Of a stretch of 64,000 bases of DNA, positions 16,215 to 25,484 are shown one piece after another (the stretch's first letter is position 1; each line of letters opens with the position of its first letter). The notes below the pieces were generated by a model. It was not told where the DNA came from and did not search any database. It saw only the letters and a list, made by a program, of their open reading frames with translations. This DNA comes from an uncultured Lachnospiraceae bacterium. Lineage in GTDB: Bacteria; Bacillota; Clostridia; Lachnospirales; Lachnospiraceae. Made by a program: the position numbers and the translations under genes. Where the stretch lies: positions 62,001 to 126,000 of the forward strand of contig CANRLR010000006.1 in assembly GCA_947631505.1 (NCBI GenBank). Reading direction: 5' to 3'.

Positions 16215-18472
16215 GCGTTCAACCGTCCTTTCAAAATGCGATTAAAGGATGCCACTGTTAAAATAATTAACAGGAAATTGTATCCGATAAACAAAAGATA
16301 TGCTGCCCCATTGTAGTACCACATAATATCCTGTACAATTCCGACACCTGTCAAACGGAGAATCCACATCAGTATTATCGTGACAGCCACTGCTGCTGCC
16401 GTGTAAACGGTCATCTCAAAATAGCTGATTCGATTAATACTGTGCACCTTCATTCCGATAAATTTAAGAACAAAGTAGTCTTTGATGCGGATTTTCATCA
16501 ACGAACGCAAAATCAGGATTTCTGCAATCAGGATTGCCAGCAGTCCGAATACCGAAATACCGATAATCAAAAGCCTCTGATTGACAAGGTCCTCTTGATA
16601 TTCTGTCATACTGACACGGTAAGAACTGATTGCCGTATAACCCAGTTTATTCAATTTTTTGATGACCGAATCGGTCTTGGCATAATTGCTTATGTAAACC
16701 GACACCTGCGTACTGTTTTCCTGATAATACTGGTCAAAAAATGATTTGCTCACTTCGATGAATGACCTTGTTGACGGATTTTTCTGCCTTAATATATTGA
16801 CATAGGAACCGCCTATTTCATCTCCCACCGGATTGTCATCCTCATCCTTCGCCTGCCAGGAATATTCGCAGAATCCCTCTGGCGGTGCATCTTCCATTTC
16901 TTCGGAAATCATCACATCTGTCCCTCTGAGGGCATCATTGATGACCGGAACCACCTCAGGATTTTTCCGATAATCCTCTAGTAATTTATCCCACACATAA
17001 TGAAGACGGTAAAAGCCTGAGTTGATATGCATGGAGAGCATCGAACAGAGCTCCTTGGAAAAATACACCTGATTGGTCTTTTCCTTCAAAATGCCGACAA
17101 CCTTCAGATTTGTCTGATAATATTCTCCCGACTGCCAAATATTGTATGCCATAAAATAGCATAAGATCTGGCTGTTCAGAGCCTTGCTGTCTTTGGAATA
17201 CAATACAATCTCATTCCGCTCTTTCGGAAGTCTGCCGGCAGATAGATCGTCTGCCGTAATGCAGTCGGTTGACATCATGAACCGCTTCTCATTCAGAAAT
17301 TTAACCGTTTTCACACCTTCCGTGCTATCACGGCTGCGTCCATATATGTATTTATAATCCTTGTCCTCTTCCATGTAGAAGTTAATATCATTCGCAATAT
17401 CGCAGGAATCTACAACCTCAACATTACGGACAGAAGCAATTTTATCCATATCCTCCTGTAAGATATCCTTTCCGTCATTCCGTTTTACAATAAGACGGGT
17501 ATCGTCTTCTTTCCGAAAGGTTGCCTGTGAATAACTTCTCGTCGGATAATCATCTTTATGAAGGAAAAGCTCACCGATAAACAAGAACGATGCTACTGCG
17601 ATAATAAGCAGAAATGCCGTGAACAGAACTGTCCGGCCAATCTGTGTCTGGAAGTTACGTTTTGCAAAAAAGAAAGCTGTCTTGTTCTGCCAGCGGCGGT
17701 TCATCGTCGGAACCATATCCGGTTTTTTCGGACGTTCTGCCGATTCTAAAGAAGCCGTGGCTGCATGTTCAAGTTCTTCTTCACTATTTACCTGAACATC
17801 GGATACGACCTGACCGTCATGTATGCGGACTTTTCTTGTAACATAAGGTTCTGCCTGATCATAGTTATGGGTAACCATAATAACCAGATGGTCTTTGGAG
17901 AGTTCCTGCAACAGTTTAATGATCTGATTTCCTGTTTCACTGTCCAAATTTCCTGTCGGTTCATCCGCTACAATAATATCCGTATTTTTTGCCAAAGCAC
18001 GGGCAATGGAAAGCCTCTGTTTCTGACCACTGGAAAGCTCATTCGCACGATGGGTCTCGTATCCCTTTAAACCGACCTGTTCCAAATAGACCATAGCAGT
18101 CTGTTCTGCCGTGACAGATTCTGCCCCCATGATCAGCAGGGCACTTTTGATATTGTCGAGTACGGTATAATGTCCTATCAGGCTGTAATCCTGAAAAACA
18201 TATCCGATTTTGGTACGACGATAATTCTCCCAATCCTCGTCATCATACTGAAAGGTCGGTTCGCCATCCACAAACATTTCACCTTCATCAAAAGTATCCA
18301 TACCACCGATAATATTCAGCAGCGTGGATTTACCACTACCGCTCTCACCGGTAATCGCGACAAATTCTCCCATTGAAAATGTCAGATTCACCTTGCGGAG
18401 AGCCTGTGTAACAGCTGTTTCAGAATAGTAACTTTTACTGATATTCTGAAGTTCAATTCTAACCTTCTCCAT
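16211..18472 (-). CDS. MacB-like ABC transporter, ATPase fused to FtsX-type permease (gene 1)
   Basis: The 753-aa paralogue of the next gene is chosen to start at ATG 18472 (GAGGG just upstream); an in-frame GTG at 18499 is an alternative. ATPase domain: GESGSGKSTLLNIIGG Walker A, LSSGQKQRLSIARA signature (Ser for the usual Gly), IIVADEPTGNLDS Walker B, THNYDQ switch. It then has one helix (about 280-305), an extracytoplasmic domain of over 300 residues, and three C-terminal helices. With the coupled gene 13779-16214 it probably forms a heterodimer, since a dimer of such fusions gives the usual two ATPases and eight helices. Confidence 0.87.
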   Translation of the reverse strand: MEKVRIELQNISKSYYSETAVTQALRKVNLTFSMGEFVAITGESGSGKSTLLNIIGGMDTFDEGEMFVDGEPTFQYDDEDWENYRRTKIGYVFQDYSLIGHYTVLDNIKSALLIMGAESVTAEQTAMVYLEQVGLKGYETHRANELSSGQKQRLSIARALAKNTDIIVADEPTGNLDSETGNQIIKLLQELSKDHLVIMVTHNYDQAEPYVTRKVRIHDGQVVSDVQVNSEEELEHAATASLESAERPKKPDMVPTMNRRWQNKTAFFFAKRNFQTQIGRTVLFTAFLLIIAVASFLFIGELFLHKDDYPTRSYSQATFRKEDDTRLIVKRNDGKDILQEDMDKIASVRNVEVVDSCDIANDINFYMEEDKDYKYIYGRSRDSTEGVKTVKFLNEKRFMMSTDCITADDLSAGRLPKERNEIVLYSKDSKALNSQILCYFMAYNIWQSGEYYQTNLKVVGILKEKTNQVYFSKELCSMLSMHINSGFYRLHYVWDKLLEDYRKNPEVVPVINDALRGTDVMISEEMEDAPPEGFCEYSWQAKDEDDNPVGDEIGGSYVNILRQKNPSTRSFIEVSKSFFDQYYQENSTQVSVYISNYAKTDSVIKKLNKLGYTAISSYRVSMTEYQEDLVNQRLLIIGISVFGLLAILIAEILILRSLMKIRIKDYFVLKFIGMKVHSINRISYFEMTVYTAAAVAVTIILMWILRLTGVGIVQDIMWYYNGAAYLLFIGYNFLLIILTVASFNRILKGRLNA

Positions 18473-18567
18473 GATTCCCTCATTTCTGTGCCTTGACACG
18501 ATTTTTTTATTTCAAACAGCAAATTGTTTATGCCGTTTTCTTTTTGTACTAAAAATCCTTTATCGCA

Positions 18568-19545
18568 CTATCCTACATGTCTTTCAAACGGTGTAAAATC
18601 TAAAATCTTTTCTATCTCTTCCTGTGCATCATCCGGAATTTCAAATCCGGCAGCCGCCAAATTGCTTTCCAGCTGGGATGGCTTACTTGCTCCTGTGATC
18701 ACACTGCTGATAACTCCCTTGCGGAGAATCCATGCCAATGCTAAAACGGACATCGTAGTGCCAAGTTGCGCCGCAATTTTTTCCAGTGCCTCCACCTTAT
18801 CCAAATTCTCATCGGTCAATAGATTATTTACTTGTCTGTCTGCCTGATGAGTAGCCCGGGAGCCCTCTGGATACGGCTGTCCCTTTTTGTACTTACCGGT
18901 AAGAAGACCTTGTGCCAGCGGAGAAAACGGTGTGATACCGATTCCGTATTTTTCACAAAGCCCCATAATCTCATGCTCAATATAACGGTCCATCATATTA
19001 TACTGTGGCTGAAGGCTGGTCATTGGATGAAGATGGTATTTCTCGATAATGTTCTGTGCTTCCACTAAACGGGAACCACCCCACTCTTCACTGACACCGT
19101 AATATAGAATTTTTCCCTGATCCACCAAAGCACTCAATGCACGGAGTGTCTCCTCCATCGGCGTTGTTGGATCGAAACGGTGACAATAATACAAGTCAAT
19201 ATAATCCAGCTGCATATTTGTCAACGTGCGGTCAATATTTTCAAAAATATGTTTTCTCGACAAGCCCCACTCCGTAGCAGCAGGTCCTGTTGGGAAAAAC
19301 ACTTTACTGGATACCACATAAGAGCTCCTGCGGTAATCTTTTAACACCCGTCCCAGAAAACGCTCTGCCTCTCCGCCGCTGTATGCATCGGCACAGTCAA
19401 AGAAATTGACTCCTTTATCATAAGCAAGACGTATCGTATCCTCTGCAATTTTGGCCTTTTCACTTCCGGCAAGGTCTGTCATCCAGCTTCCTACCGCGAT
19501 TTCACTCACCTTTAGCCCTGATTTTCCTACACTGCGGTAATTCAC
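18568..19545 (-). CDS. Aldo/keto reductase (Kv-beta/YghZ-like)
   Basis: The 325-aa TIM-barrel NADPH reductase has the family tetrad: Asp and Tyr in FFDCADAYSGGEAERFLG, Lys in VVSSKVF, and His in YIDLYYCHRFD. The cofactor-binding end is ITGASKPSQLESNLAAA. It would reduce reactive aldehydes or ketones in the cytoplasm. AGGAGG lies upstream of the ATG. Its promoter carries a MerR-type operator and the merR gene is divergent, so it is probably induced by an aldehyde, quinone or redox signal sensed by that regulator. Confidence 0.92.
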   Translation of the reverse strand: MNYRSVGKSGLKVSEIAVGSWMTDLAGSEKAKIAEDTIRLAYDKGVNFFDCADAYSGGEAERFLGRVLKDYRRSSYVVSSKVFFPTGPAATEWGLSRKHIFENIDRTLTNMQLDYIDLYYCHRFDPTTPMEETLRALSALVDQGKILYYGVSEEWGGSRLVEAQNIIEKYHLHPMTSLQPQYNMMDRYIEHEIMGLCEKYGIGITPFSPLAQGLLTGKYKKGQPYPEGSRATHQADRQVNNLLTDENLDKVEALEKIAAQLGTTMSVLALAWILRKGVISSVITGASKPSQLESNLAAAGFEIPDDAQEEIEKILDFTPFERHVG

Positions 19546-19586
19546 ACTAAATTCCTCCTTTTATAGATATATTTCTCTATTTACAA

Positions 19587-19617
19587 ATGCTAACACTTCA
19601 AGTATACTTGAAGTCAA
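19587..19617 (-). promoter_or_regulatory. MerR-type promoter with 20-bp perfect operator
   Basis: Reading the minus strand, TTGACT (-35, 19617-19612) and TAGCAT (-10, 19592-19587) are separated by 19 bp, the long spacer typical of MerR-activated promoters. Within it, ACTTCAAGTATACTTGAAGT (19595-19614) is a perfect 20-bp palindrome. The regulator would bind here and untwist the spacer to activate the aldo/keto reductase gene. Confidence 0.85.
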
Positions 19618-19680
19618 TACATATAATTACTTATTTATAAAAAAACCATTCAAATCATTATTCGGAAAGGACCGGTTACC

Positions 19681-20085
19681 ATGTGCACCTACACAATCAA
19701 ACAAATCCGGGAAAAATTTAACATTCCCTCCTCTACGCTCCGCTATTATGAAGATCTGGGACTTTTCCCTGAAGTAAAACGCACCAAGACCAATCAGCGG
19801 ATTTACACAGACGAGCATATTGACCGCCTGAATGCCATCCACTGTTTCAAACGAACCGGACTTCCCATGGCACAGATTCATGATTTTTTTGAATATGCCA
19901 AGGATCTGCATGGTCATATTGATGATATCATTCTTATGATGGAGAACCATGAGAAAGACATCATCTGCCAAATGGAAAAAATGCAGCAGGATTTGGAACA
20001 CATTCAACAAAAAGTCCGCTTCTATAACCGGATTAAAACTGCTATGGAAGACGGTACTCCATGGCCGAAGTTCGAGGACTGCTAG
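19681..20085 (+). CDS. MerR-family transcriptional regulator
   Basis: The 134-aa protein has the N-terminal winged helix (TIKQIREKFNIPSSTLRYYE, then DLGLFPEVKRTKTNQRIY) and a dimerisation coiled coil (about 80-120, MENHEKDIICQMEKMQQDLE). There is no metal-binding Cys cluster, only Cys2, Cys50 and others scattered. This places it near AdhR-like regulators that respond to aldehydes or thiol stress. It is divergent from the aldo/keto reductase, and the perfect palindrome between them in a 19-bp spacer fits control by this protein. Confidence 0.92.
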   Translation: MCTYTIKQIREKFNIPSSTLRYYEDLGLFPEVKRTKTNQRIYTDEHIDRLNAIHCFKRTGLPMAQIHDFFEYAKDLHGHIDDIILMMENHEKDIICQMEKMQQDLEHIQQKVRFYNRIKTAMEDGTPWPKFEDC

Positions 20086-20106
20086 CCGGACACGGTATGC
20101 AGTCCT
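20075..20106. terminator. Hairpin between convergent merR and marR genes
   Basis: AGGACTGC (20075-20082) pairs with GCAGTCCT (20099-20106), with an inner CCG/CGG. It spans the end of merR and stops just before the marR stop codon. There is no strong T-run on either side, so termination efficiency is uncertain. Confidence 0.45.
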
Positions 20107-20108
20107 GT

Positions 20109-20534
20109 CTAATGATCCGTGAGATTATCGGTGACACGCTCCAATAGATCCAGTAATACTAAGCGCTCTTCTTCTGTAAACCCCTGAAAACTGATATCTT
20201 CCAGCTCTTCTACATTGGTATCGACTTTTTCTGCCAATTCCCGTCCTTTCTCAGTAAGATAAATACGGTAAGCACGTTTGCCGCCGGATACCAGCACTTT
20301 TTCACGCCGGATAAGCTCCTTCTTCTCCATATTTTTTAACAGCACGGTCATAGACGGCGGCTCTACTTTACACACCTTTGCCAAATCCTTTTGTAAAAAT
20401 CCTTCTTCCTTATGAAGGACATATAAGACCTTTGGCTGGCCTGTTGTCAGATCCAATGTCTGGTAATAATCATTGCTTCTCTTTGCATGAGCGGCATATG
20501 CCGCCATTAACGTTAAAAAAATTTTACGATTCAT
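20109..20534 (-). CDS. MarR-family transcriptional regulator
   Basis: The 141-aa winged-helix protein has GQPKVLYVLHKEEGFLQKDL, the recognition region VEPPSMTVLLKNMEKKELI and the wing VSGGKRAYRIYLTEKGREL (about 85-103). Helices at both ends form the dimer. There is no obvious redox Cys pair (a single Cys in KVCKVE). It is divergent from the PHP gene, with repeated TTCTAAT-type half sites between them, so it may regulate itself and possibly the rightward genes. The ligand is unknown. Confidence 0.9.
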   Translation of the reverse strand: MNRKIFLTLMAAYAAHAKRSNDYYQTLDLTTGQPKVLYVLHKEEGFLQKDLAKVCKVEPPSMTVLLKNMEKKELIRREKVLVSGGKRAYRIYLTEKGRELAEKVDTNVEELEDISFQGFTEEERLVLLDLLERVTDNLTDH

Positions 20535-20561
20535 ATTCTCCCCTTTTATTAACTATGCATA

Positions 20562-20592
20562 TAAATTCGAGTTCTAATTTAATTCTAATTTT
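20562..20592. promoter_or_regulatory. Candidate MarR operator
   Basis: Two TTCTAATTT repeats 11 bp apart (20572-20580, 20583-20591) and an AAATTC...TTCTAATTT inverted arrangement lie about 30-60 bp upstream of the marR start. The A/T-rich half sites spaced one helical turn apart fit a MarR operator, but the region is generally A/T rich. Confidence 0.35.
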
Positions 20593-20697
20593 ATTCCCTT
20601 TTTCCTTCTATGTCAAGAGCAGAAGAGCTTACTTGCCAGTTTTTTAGTAATGAGTTAAAATAGGAAAGAATAAATCAACAACAAGGAGTGATTGCAA

Positions 20698-21453
20698 ATG
20701 AAAGCCAATTATCATACACACACCAAGCGCTGTGGACATGCCACTGGAGAGGATCGCGAATATGTAGAAGCAGCGATTCAGTCCGGGCTTGAAATTCTTG
20801 GCTTTGCCGACCACTGCCCATGGGTCTATGAGAACGGATACCGTTCCAGTATCCGGCTGTCACCTTCCGAGGTGGATGGATATTTTTCTTCTTTAGAAGA
20901 TCTGCGAAAAGAATATCGAGATGATATCTGTATTTATATTGGATTTGAGTCCGAATATCTGCCAGCCTTAATTCCGGAACAAGAGAAGCTGCTGGCGGAT
21001 TATCCACTGGATTACAGGATTCTCGGACAGCATTTTCTCGGGCCGGATCAAGAACAGATTTATGTTGGTGCTCCTTTTCAGGAGGAGTCCTATTTGGAAA
21101 AGTATGCCGCGCTTGCCATGGCAGGAATTTCTACCGGAAAATATTTGTATTTTGCACATCCTGACCTGCCGTACTTTCTCGGAAGTGATGAAGTATATCG
21201 AAAACATATGCTTCCCCTATGCCATTTTCTGAAAGAGAAAAATATTCCGATTGAATTGAATGTTCTTGGTGTAGCAGACAAGCGTCACTATCCGAATCCC
21301 AGATTTTTAGAACTTGCAAGGGAAGCCGGAAATTCCGTCATTCTCGGCATAGATGCCCATTCACCGGAACAGCTTCTCAATCATACAGCAATATCAGAGG
21401 CAGAGAAATTGTGTGAGGCCTACGGACTGGAACGGATAGAAAAAATGCTTTAG
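20698..21453 (+). CDS. PHP-domain phosphoesterase, histidinol-phosphatase (HisK/HisJ) family
   Basis: The 251-aa protein starts at ATG 20698, placed by AAGGAGTG eight bases upstream. Metal-binding PHP motifs are present: YHTHTKRCGHA (residues 4-14), GFADHCPW, the Glu in GFESEYL, the FAHPDLP segment and IDAHSPEQ near the C-terminus. Family members dephosphorylate histidinol phosphate in the cytoplasm. No other his gene is nearby, so the true substrate could be another phosphate monoester. It is followed by rmuC after 24 bp and probably shares its transcript. Confidence 0.85.
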   Translation: MKANYHTHTKRCGHATGEDREYVEAAIQSGLEILGFADHCPWVYENGYRSSIRLSPSEVDGYFSSLEDLRKEYRDDICIYIGFESEYLPALIPEQEKLLADYPLDYRILGQHFLGPDQEQIYVGAPFQEESYLEKYAALAMAGISTGKYLYFAHPDLPYFLGSDEVYRKHMLPLCHFLKEKNIPIELNVLGVADKRHYPNPRFLELAREAGNSVILGIDAHSPEQLLNHTAISEAEKLCEAYGLERIEKML

Positions 21454-21477
21454 CACACAAAAGGGGGAAATCAATAC

Positions 21478-22392
21478 ATGCAGGGAATCATCGCCGGAAT
21501 AATATCCGGAGCTGCCGTGGCAGTAATTCTTGGAATTTTCTTATATCTTATGCTGTCAAGATTCATGGAAAAAAAATTGCACCGCTATATGGAAGCCATG
21601 TTAAAGTATGAGCAGTCCATAGGAAATAATCAGATTCAGCAACTCGCCGGACTGATGGGCAAGGTAGAGACCGTTGGAAGTGGTGTAGAACATTTACAAA
21701 AGGCACTGACCAATGTAAAGACAAGAGGAATTTATGGGGAGTGGCAGCTCGGTGCTATTTTGGAAGAAATTCTCACACCAAAACAATATGAAACGGAGTG
21801 TATGGTTATACCGGGCAGTCAAAAACGAGTGGAATACGCAGTAAAAATGCCGGGCGTTTCAGGGAATACCGTATATCTTCCCATTGACTCCAAATTTCCA
21901 CTGGATGCCTATTTACAATTACAGGAAGTATTAGAAGAGGGGGATCCGGAAGCGGCAAAAGATGCCACAGACCTTTTTAAGTCACGGGTAAAACGCTTTG
22001 CCAAGGAAGTCCATGACAAATATATTATGCCGCCCTTTACGACGGATTTCGGAATTCTCTTTTTCCCATTCGAGGGAATCTATACGCAGGTATTACAAAT
22101 GGGATTGCTGGAAGAACTAATGCAGAAATATCATATTACGATTGCAGGCCCAAGCACTCTTGCCGCGATCCTGAACAGTCTTCAGGTAGGGTTCCGCTCG
22201 GTAGCACTGGAAGAAAGAACGGGAGAAATCCGGGATGCTTTATCCGGTGCACAGGAGGAGGCAGCACGGTTTGAGGAAACACTGTCGAATGTTCAAAAAC
22301 GTCTGGAGCAGACCAGCCGGGAATTAGAAAATTTAGTGGGTACCCGGATGAGGAAGCTGAAACAGAAACTGGAGTTTTTTAATTCGTTATAA
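21478..22392 (+). CDS. rmuC: RmuC-family DNA recombination limiting protein
   Basis: The 304-aa protein has an N-terminal membrane anchor (about residues 5-27), a coiled-coil stretch, and the RmuC nuclease-like core: RGIYGEWQLGAILEEIL (about 82-98), LPIDSKFPLDAYLQL (about 139-153), YIMPPFTTDFGILFFPFEGIY and IAGPSTLAAILNSLQVGF. It ends in a second coiled coil. E. coli RmuC limits inverted-repeat-stimulated recombination. It is shorter than many homologues because the coiled coils are reduced. GGGGG lies before the ATG. It sits 15 bp upstream of an antiporter gene with no obvious functional link. Confidence 0.92.
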   Translation: MQGIIAGIISGAAVAVILGIFLYLMLSRFMEKKLHRYMEAMLKYEQSIGNNQIQQLAGLMGKVETVGSGVEHLQKALTNVKTRGIYGEWQLGAILEEILTPKQYETECMVIPGSQKRVEYAVKMPGVSGNTVYLPIDSKFPLDAYLQLQEVLEEGDPEAAKDATDLFKSRVKRFAKEVHDKYIMPPFTTDFGILFFPFEGIYTQVLQMGLLEELMQKYHITIAGPSTLAAILNSLQVGFRSVALEERTGEIRDALSGAQEEAARFEETLSNVQKRLEQTSRELENLVGTRMRKLKQKLEFFNSL

Positions 22393-22407
22393 CAGGGAGA
22401 AAAGGAT

Positions 22408-23586
22408 ATGTTACTGAGTATTGCTTTGATTTTGTTATCCGGCTTGCTCTTGGGAAGCCTTTTTCATAAAATGAAGCTCCCAAGCTTACTGGGTATGATT
22501 ATAGTTGGAATTGTATTGAGTCCCCATGCCCTTAACCTGATTGACGAATCTATTTTGAACATCTCCGCTGATTTAAGACAAATCGCATTGGTAATTATTC
22601 TGACCAGAGCCGGACTATCCTTGAATTTAACGGATTTAAAAAAAGTGGGACGTCCGGCAGTCCTTATGTGCTTTGTTCCCGCCACGATTGAAATAGCAGG
22701 AACTATTTTACTGGCACCCCTATTATTGGACGTAACGTATTTGGAAGCAGCAATTATGGGAAGTGTTATTGCAGCAGTGTCTCCTGCCGTAATTGTACCG
22801 AGAATGATTCGTCTGATTGACGAGGGGTACGGAACAGACCACGGAATCCCCCAATTAATTCTAGCCGGTGCCTCGGTAGATGATGTCTTTGTGATTGTCA
22901 TTTTTACTGCCCTTACTTCTTTTGCTTCGACCGGAACAATATCTGCAGGCAGCTTTTTACAAATACCGGTTTCCATTGTTCTGGGAAGTCTGTTAGGAGT
23001 AATTACAGGTATCCTGCTTGTTAAATTCTTTCAAAAATTTCATATGAGAGATTCCGTAAAATTACTGATTATCCTTAGCATTTCCTTTTTGTTCCTTGAA
23101 CTGCAGAACCATTTCGGGGACATTGTACCGGTTTCAGGGCTTTTAGCCATTATGAGTTTAGGAATCCTCTTGAAGCAGAACTATAATATTCTAGCCCAAA
23201 GGCTTTCGGCAAAATATAACAAACTTTGGGTCGCAGCCGAGGTATTTCTATTTGTTCTTGTCGGTGCGACGGTAGATCTGCACTATGCCGTATCTGCAGG
23301 AATAAGTGCTATACTGCTTGTAATGGGAGTCTTATTATTCCGAATGCTCGGAGTAATGTTATCTTTAATTAAAACAGATTTGAACCGAAAAGAACGATTC
23401 TTCTGTATGCTTGCTTATCTGCCGAAAGCAACCGTACAAGCCGCAATCGGTGCACTTCCTCTCTCAATGGGACTTGCCTGCGGACAGGTTGTTTTAACGG
23501 TTGCCGTATTATCAATTCTCATTACTGCACCATTAGGAGCAATCTGTATTGATCATTTATATCAAAAATTACTTGAGACAAACTGA
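22408..23586 (+). CDS. Cation:proton antiporter (CPA2/KefB-like)
   Basis: The 392-aa polytopic protein has about 12 transmembrane helices and no cytoplasmic TrkA-type domain. Family motifs are LPSLLGMIIVGIVLSP (about 25-39), ALVIILTRAGLSL (about 60-72), the AVSPAVIVP loop (about 123-131) and the ion-site pair Asp158-Asp159 in AGASVDDVFVIV. Two adjacent aspartates are typical of electrogenic CPA2 exchangers. It would exchange Na+ or K+ for H+ across the membrane. GGGAG precedes the ATG. The ion cannot be told from sequence alone. Confidence 0.88.
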   Translation: MLLSIALILLSGLLLGSLFHKMKLPSLLGMIIVGIVLSPHALNLIDESILNISADLRQIALVIILTRAGLSLNLTDLKKVGRPAVLMCFVPATIEIAGTILLAPLLLDVTYLEAAIMGSVIAAVSPAVIVPRMIRLIDEGYGTDHGIPQLILAGASVDDVFVIVIFTALTSFASTGTISAGSFLQIPVSIVLGSLLGVITGILLVKFFQKFHMRDSVKLLIILSISFLFLELQNHFGDIVPVSGLLAIMSLGILLKQNYNILAQRLSAKYNKLWVAAEVFLFVLVGATVDLHYAVSAGISAILLVMGVLLFRMLGVMLSLIKTDLNRKERFFCMLAYLPKATVQAAIGALPLSMGLACGQVVLTVAVLSILITAPLGAICIDHLYQKLLETN

Positions 23587-23599
23587 ATCAATCCTTCTC

Positions 23600-23628
23600 T
23601 TGAAAAAAAATGTAATCTATGGTATCTT
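23600..23628 (+). promoter_or_regulatory. Promoter of the pantothenate operon
   Basis: TTGAAA (23600-23605), a 17-nt spacer and TATCTT (23623-23628) lie about 73 bp before panG. The spacing is ideal and it is the best sigma-A match in the gap between the antiporter and panG. Confidence 0.55.
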
Positions 23629-23700
23629 GTATCTTGAGCGGTATTCATAGGAAACTGCATCAGATGATAATGTGTTGTCGCTGACTGCGGAGGTGATAAC

Positions 23701-24594
23701 ATGAAAATAGGAATCGTAGGTGCCGGAAGGACAGGCTGTTCTCTTGGTAAATATATCATGGAAAGTTCAGCGTGCAAGAATGTGGACATTCGTATATCCG
23801 GCTTTGCGGGACGTTCAAAAGAAAGCGTGGAAACTGCTGCGACTTTTACCGAAACAAAGGCTTTTGACTCCATGCAGGACCTCATTCAAAAAAGTGATAT
23901 TATATTTATTACCACACCGGATGATGCCATTCATACGGTATGGGAAAAAATAAAAAATGATTCAATTCAAGGAAAAATTGTTTGCCATTTCAGTGGCTCA
24001 TTGTCATCCGATTTATTTTCCGGCAGGGAAGAATTTGACATATCTGCCTGCTCCATTCATCCTATGTATGCGTTCAGCAACAAATTCACATCTTATAAAC
24101 AATTAAATAACGTTCGTTTTACAATGGAAGGGGATACAAGGGCTCTCCGTACGATGAATACCCTTTTTGAAACAATGGGGAATACTGTCTGTATTATCTC
24201 ATCTGACAAAAAAACAGCCTATCATGCTGCTGCCTCCATGGTCAGCAATATGATGATTGGATTGTATGAGCAGAGCATCCGAATTTTTGAGGACTGCGGT
24301 TTTGACCGGGATCTCGCAAGGACAATGGTAAAGCCGTTAGTAATGGGTAATGTCAAAAATTTTCTTGAACACACACCGGAAGAAGCACTGACCGGGCCTA
24401 TTGAAAGAAATGACATTGATACCGTAGAGAAGCATTTAACGGCATTGTCCGGTAAAGAACGGCAGCTATACGTGAATTTGGGAGGAACACTGGCAGAGCT
24501 CGCAAAAAGAAAAAATCCTGAACGGGATTATGAAGAAATGACAAGGTTATTTGAGAACGAACAGTGTAACGTTTCAGAATGGAGGAAAAAATGA
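23701..24594 (+). CDS. panG: PanG-type ketopantoate reductase (Rossmann/DUF2520 protein)
   Basis: The 297-aa protein has an N-terminal NAD(P) Rossmann domain ([14 protein letters not shown], residues 3-16; [12 protein letters not shown] about 70-81) and a helical DUF2520 C-terminal domain ([10 protein letters not shown], then [13 protein letters not shown] and [10 protein letters not shown]). It is not the classical PanE family. PanG from Francisella, with homologues reported in clostridia and enterococci, is known to reduce ketopantoate to pantoate. Position supports this: it heads the operon and overlaps panB by 4 bp, and no panE is present although panB, C, D and coaBC are. A GGAGG site precedes the ATG. 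Confidence 0.85.
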   Translation: MKIGIVGAGRTGCSLGKYIMESSACKNVDIRISGFAGRSKESVETAATFTETKAFDSMQDLIQKSDIIFITTPDDAIHTVWEKIKNDSIQGKIVCHFSGSLSSDLFSGREEFDISACSIHPMYAFSNKFTSYKQLNNVRFTMEGDTRALRTMNTLFETMGNTVCIISSDKKTAYHAAASMVSNMMIGLYEQSIRIFEDCGFDRDLARTMVKPLVMGNVKNFLEHTPEEALTGPIERNDIDTVEKHLTALSGKERQLYVNLGGTLAELAKRKNPERDYEEMTRLFENEQCNVSEWRKK

Positions 24595-25418
24595 AGAATT
24601 CAGTTGTTACATTTCAACAAATGAAAGAAAAAGGAGAAAAAATCTCCATGCTCACTGCCTATGATTATTCTACGGCAAAGCTGGAGGATGAAGCCGGAGT
24701 CAACAGTATTTTGGTAGGAGATTCTCTCGGAAATGTTATTTTAGGATATGAAGATACGATTTCCGTCACAATGGAAGATATGATTCACCATGGGGCGGCA
24801 GTAGCAAGAGGGGCGAAAAATGCTCTTGTAATTCTTGATATGCCATTTATGTCTTATCAGACTTCAGTTTATGATGCTGTTGTCAATGCCGGACGGTTAA
24901 TGAAAGAAGGCCGTGCCGGAGCAGTAAAATTAGAGGGCGGATTGGAAGTCTGTCCACAGATTCAAGCAATTGTGGATGCAGGAATCCCCGTTTGTGCCCA
25001 TTTAGGACTGACACCACAATCCATTCATGCTTTTGGCGGATTTAAAGTACAGGGAAAATCGGAAGATGCTGCAAGGAAAATTCTGGAGGATGCCAAAGCA
25101 GTGGAAAAGGCTGGTGCTTTCGCTGTTGTATTAGAGGGAATCCCAAAAAAGCTGGCAGATTTGATTACAGAAAAATTACACATTCCAACCATCGGAATCG
25201 GTGCAGGCAATGGCTGCGACGGACAGGTTCTTGTTTATCAGGATTTACTCGGTATGTTTTCTGATTTTACGCCAAAATTTGTCAAACGATACGCAGAGGT
25301 AGGGGAAGTCATGAAGAATGCTTTCCGGCAATATATGGAAGAAATCCAGTCAGGTGCTTTTCCGGCAAGGGAACATGAATATAGCATGGATGATGATATA
25401 ATTGAAAAATTATATTAA
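24591..25418 (+). CDS. panB: 3-methyl-2-oxobutanoate hydroxymethyltransferase
   Basis: The 275-aa TIM-barrel enzyme makes ketopantoate from ketoisovalerate and methylene-THF. Motifs: [35 protein letters not shown] (metal Asp), [22 protein letters not shown], the catalytic LEGIP, and [16 protein letters not shown]. The ATG at 24591 is preferred: GGAGGAAAAA is just upstream and it overlaps the panG stop (ATGA). A 12-nt-earlier ATG would bury the ribosome site. Confidence 0.97.
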   Translation: MKNSVVTFQQMKEKGEKISMLTAYDYSTAKLEDEAGVNSILVGDSLGNVILGYEDTISVTMEDMIHHGAAVARGAKNALVILDMPFMSYQTSVYDAVVNAGRLMKEGRAGAVKLEGGLEVCPQIQAIVDAGIPVCAHLGLTPQSIHAFGGFKVQGKSEDAARKILEDAKAVEKAGAFAVVLEGIPKKLADLITEKLHIPTIGIGAGNGCDGQVLVYQDLLGMFSDFTPKFVKRYAEVGEVMKNAFRQYMEEIQSGAFPAREHEYSMDDDIIEKLY

Positions 25419-25484
25419 AAAGCGGTGTAAAAAATTTTGCTCCGCATCAAATGATGTTTCATTTTATCAGAAAGGGAATAATGT

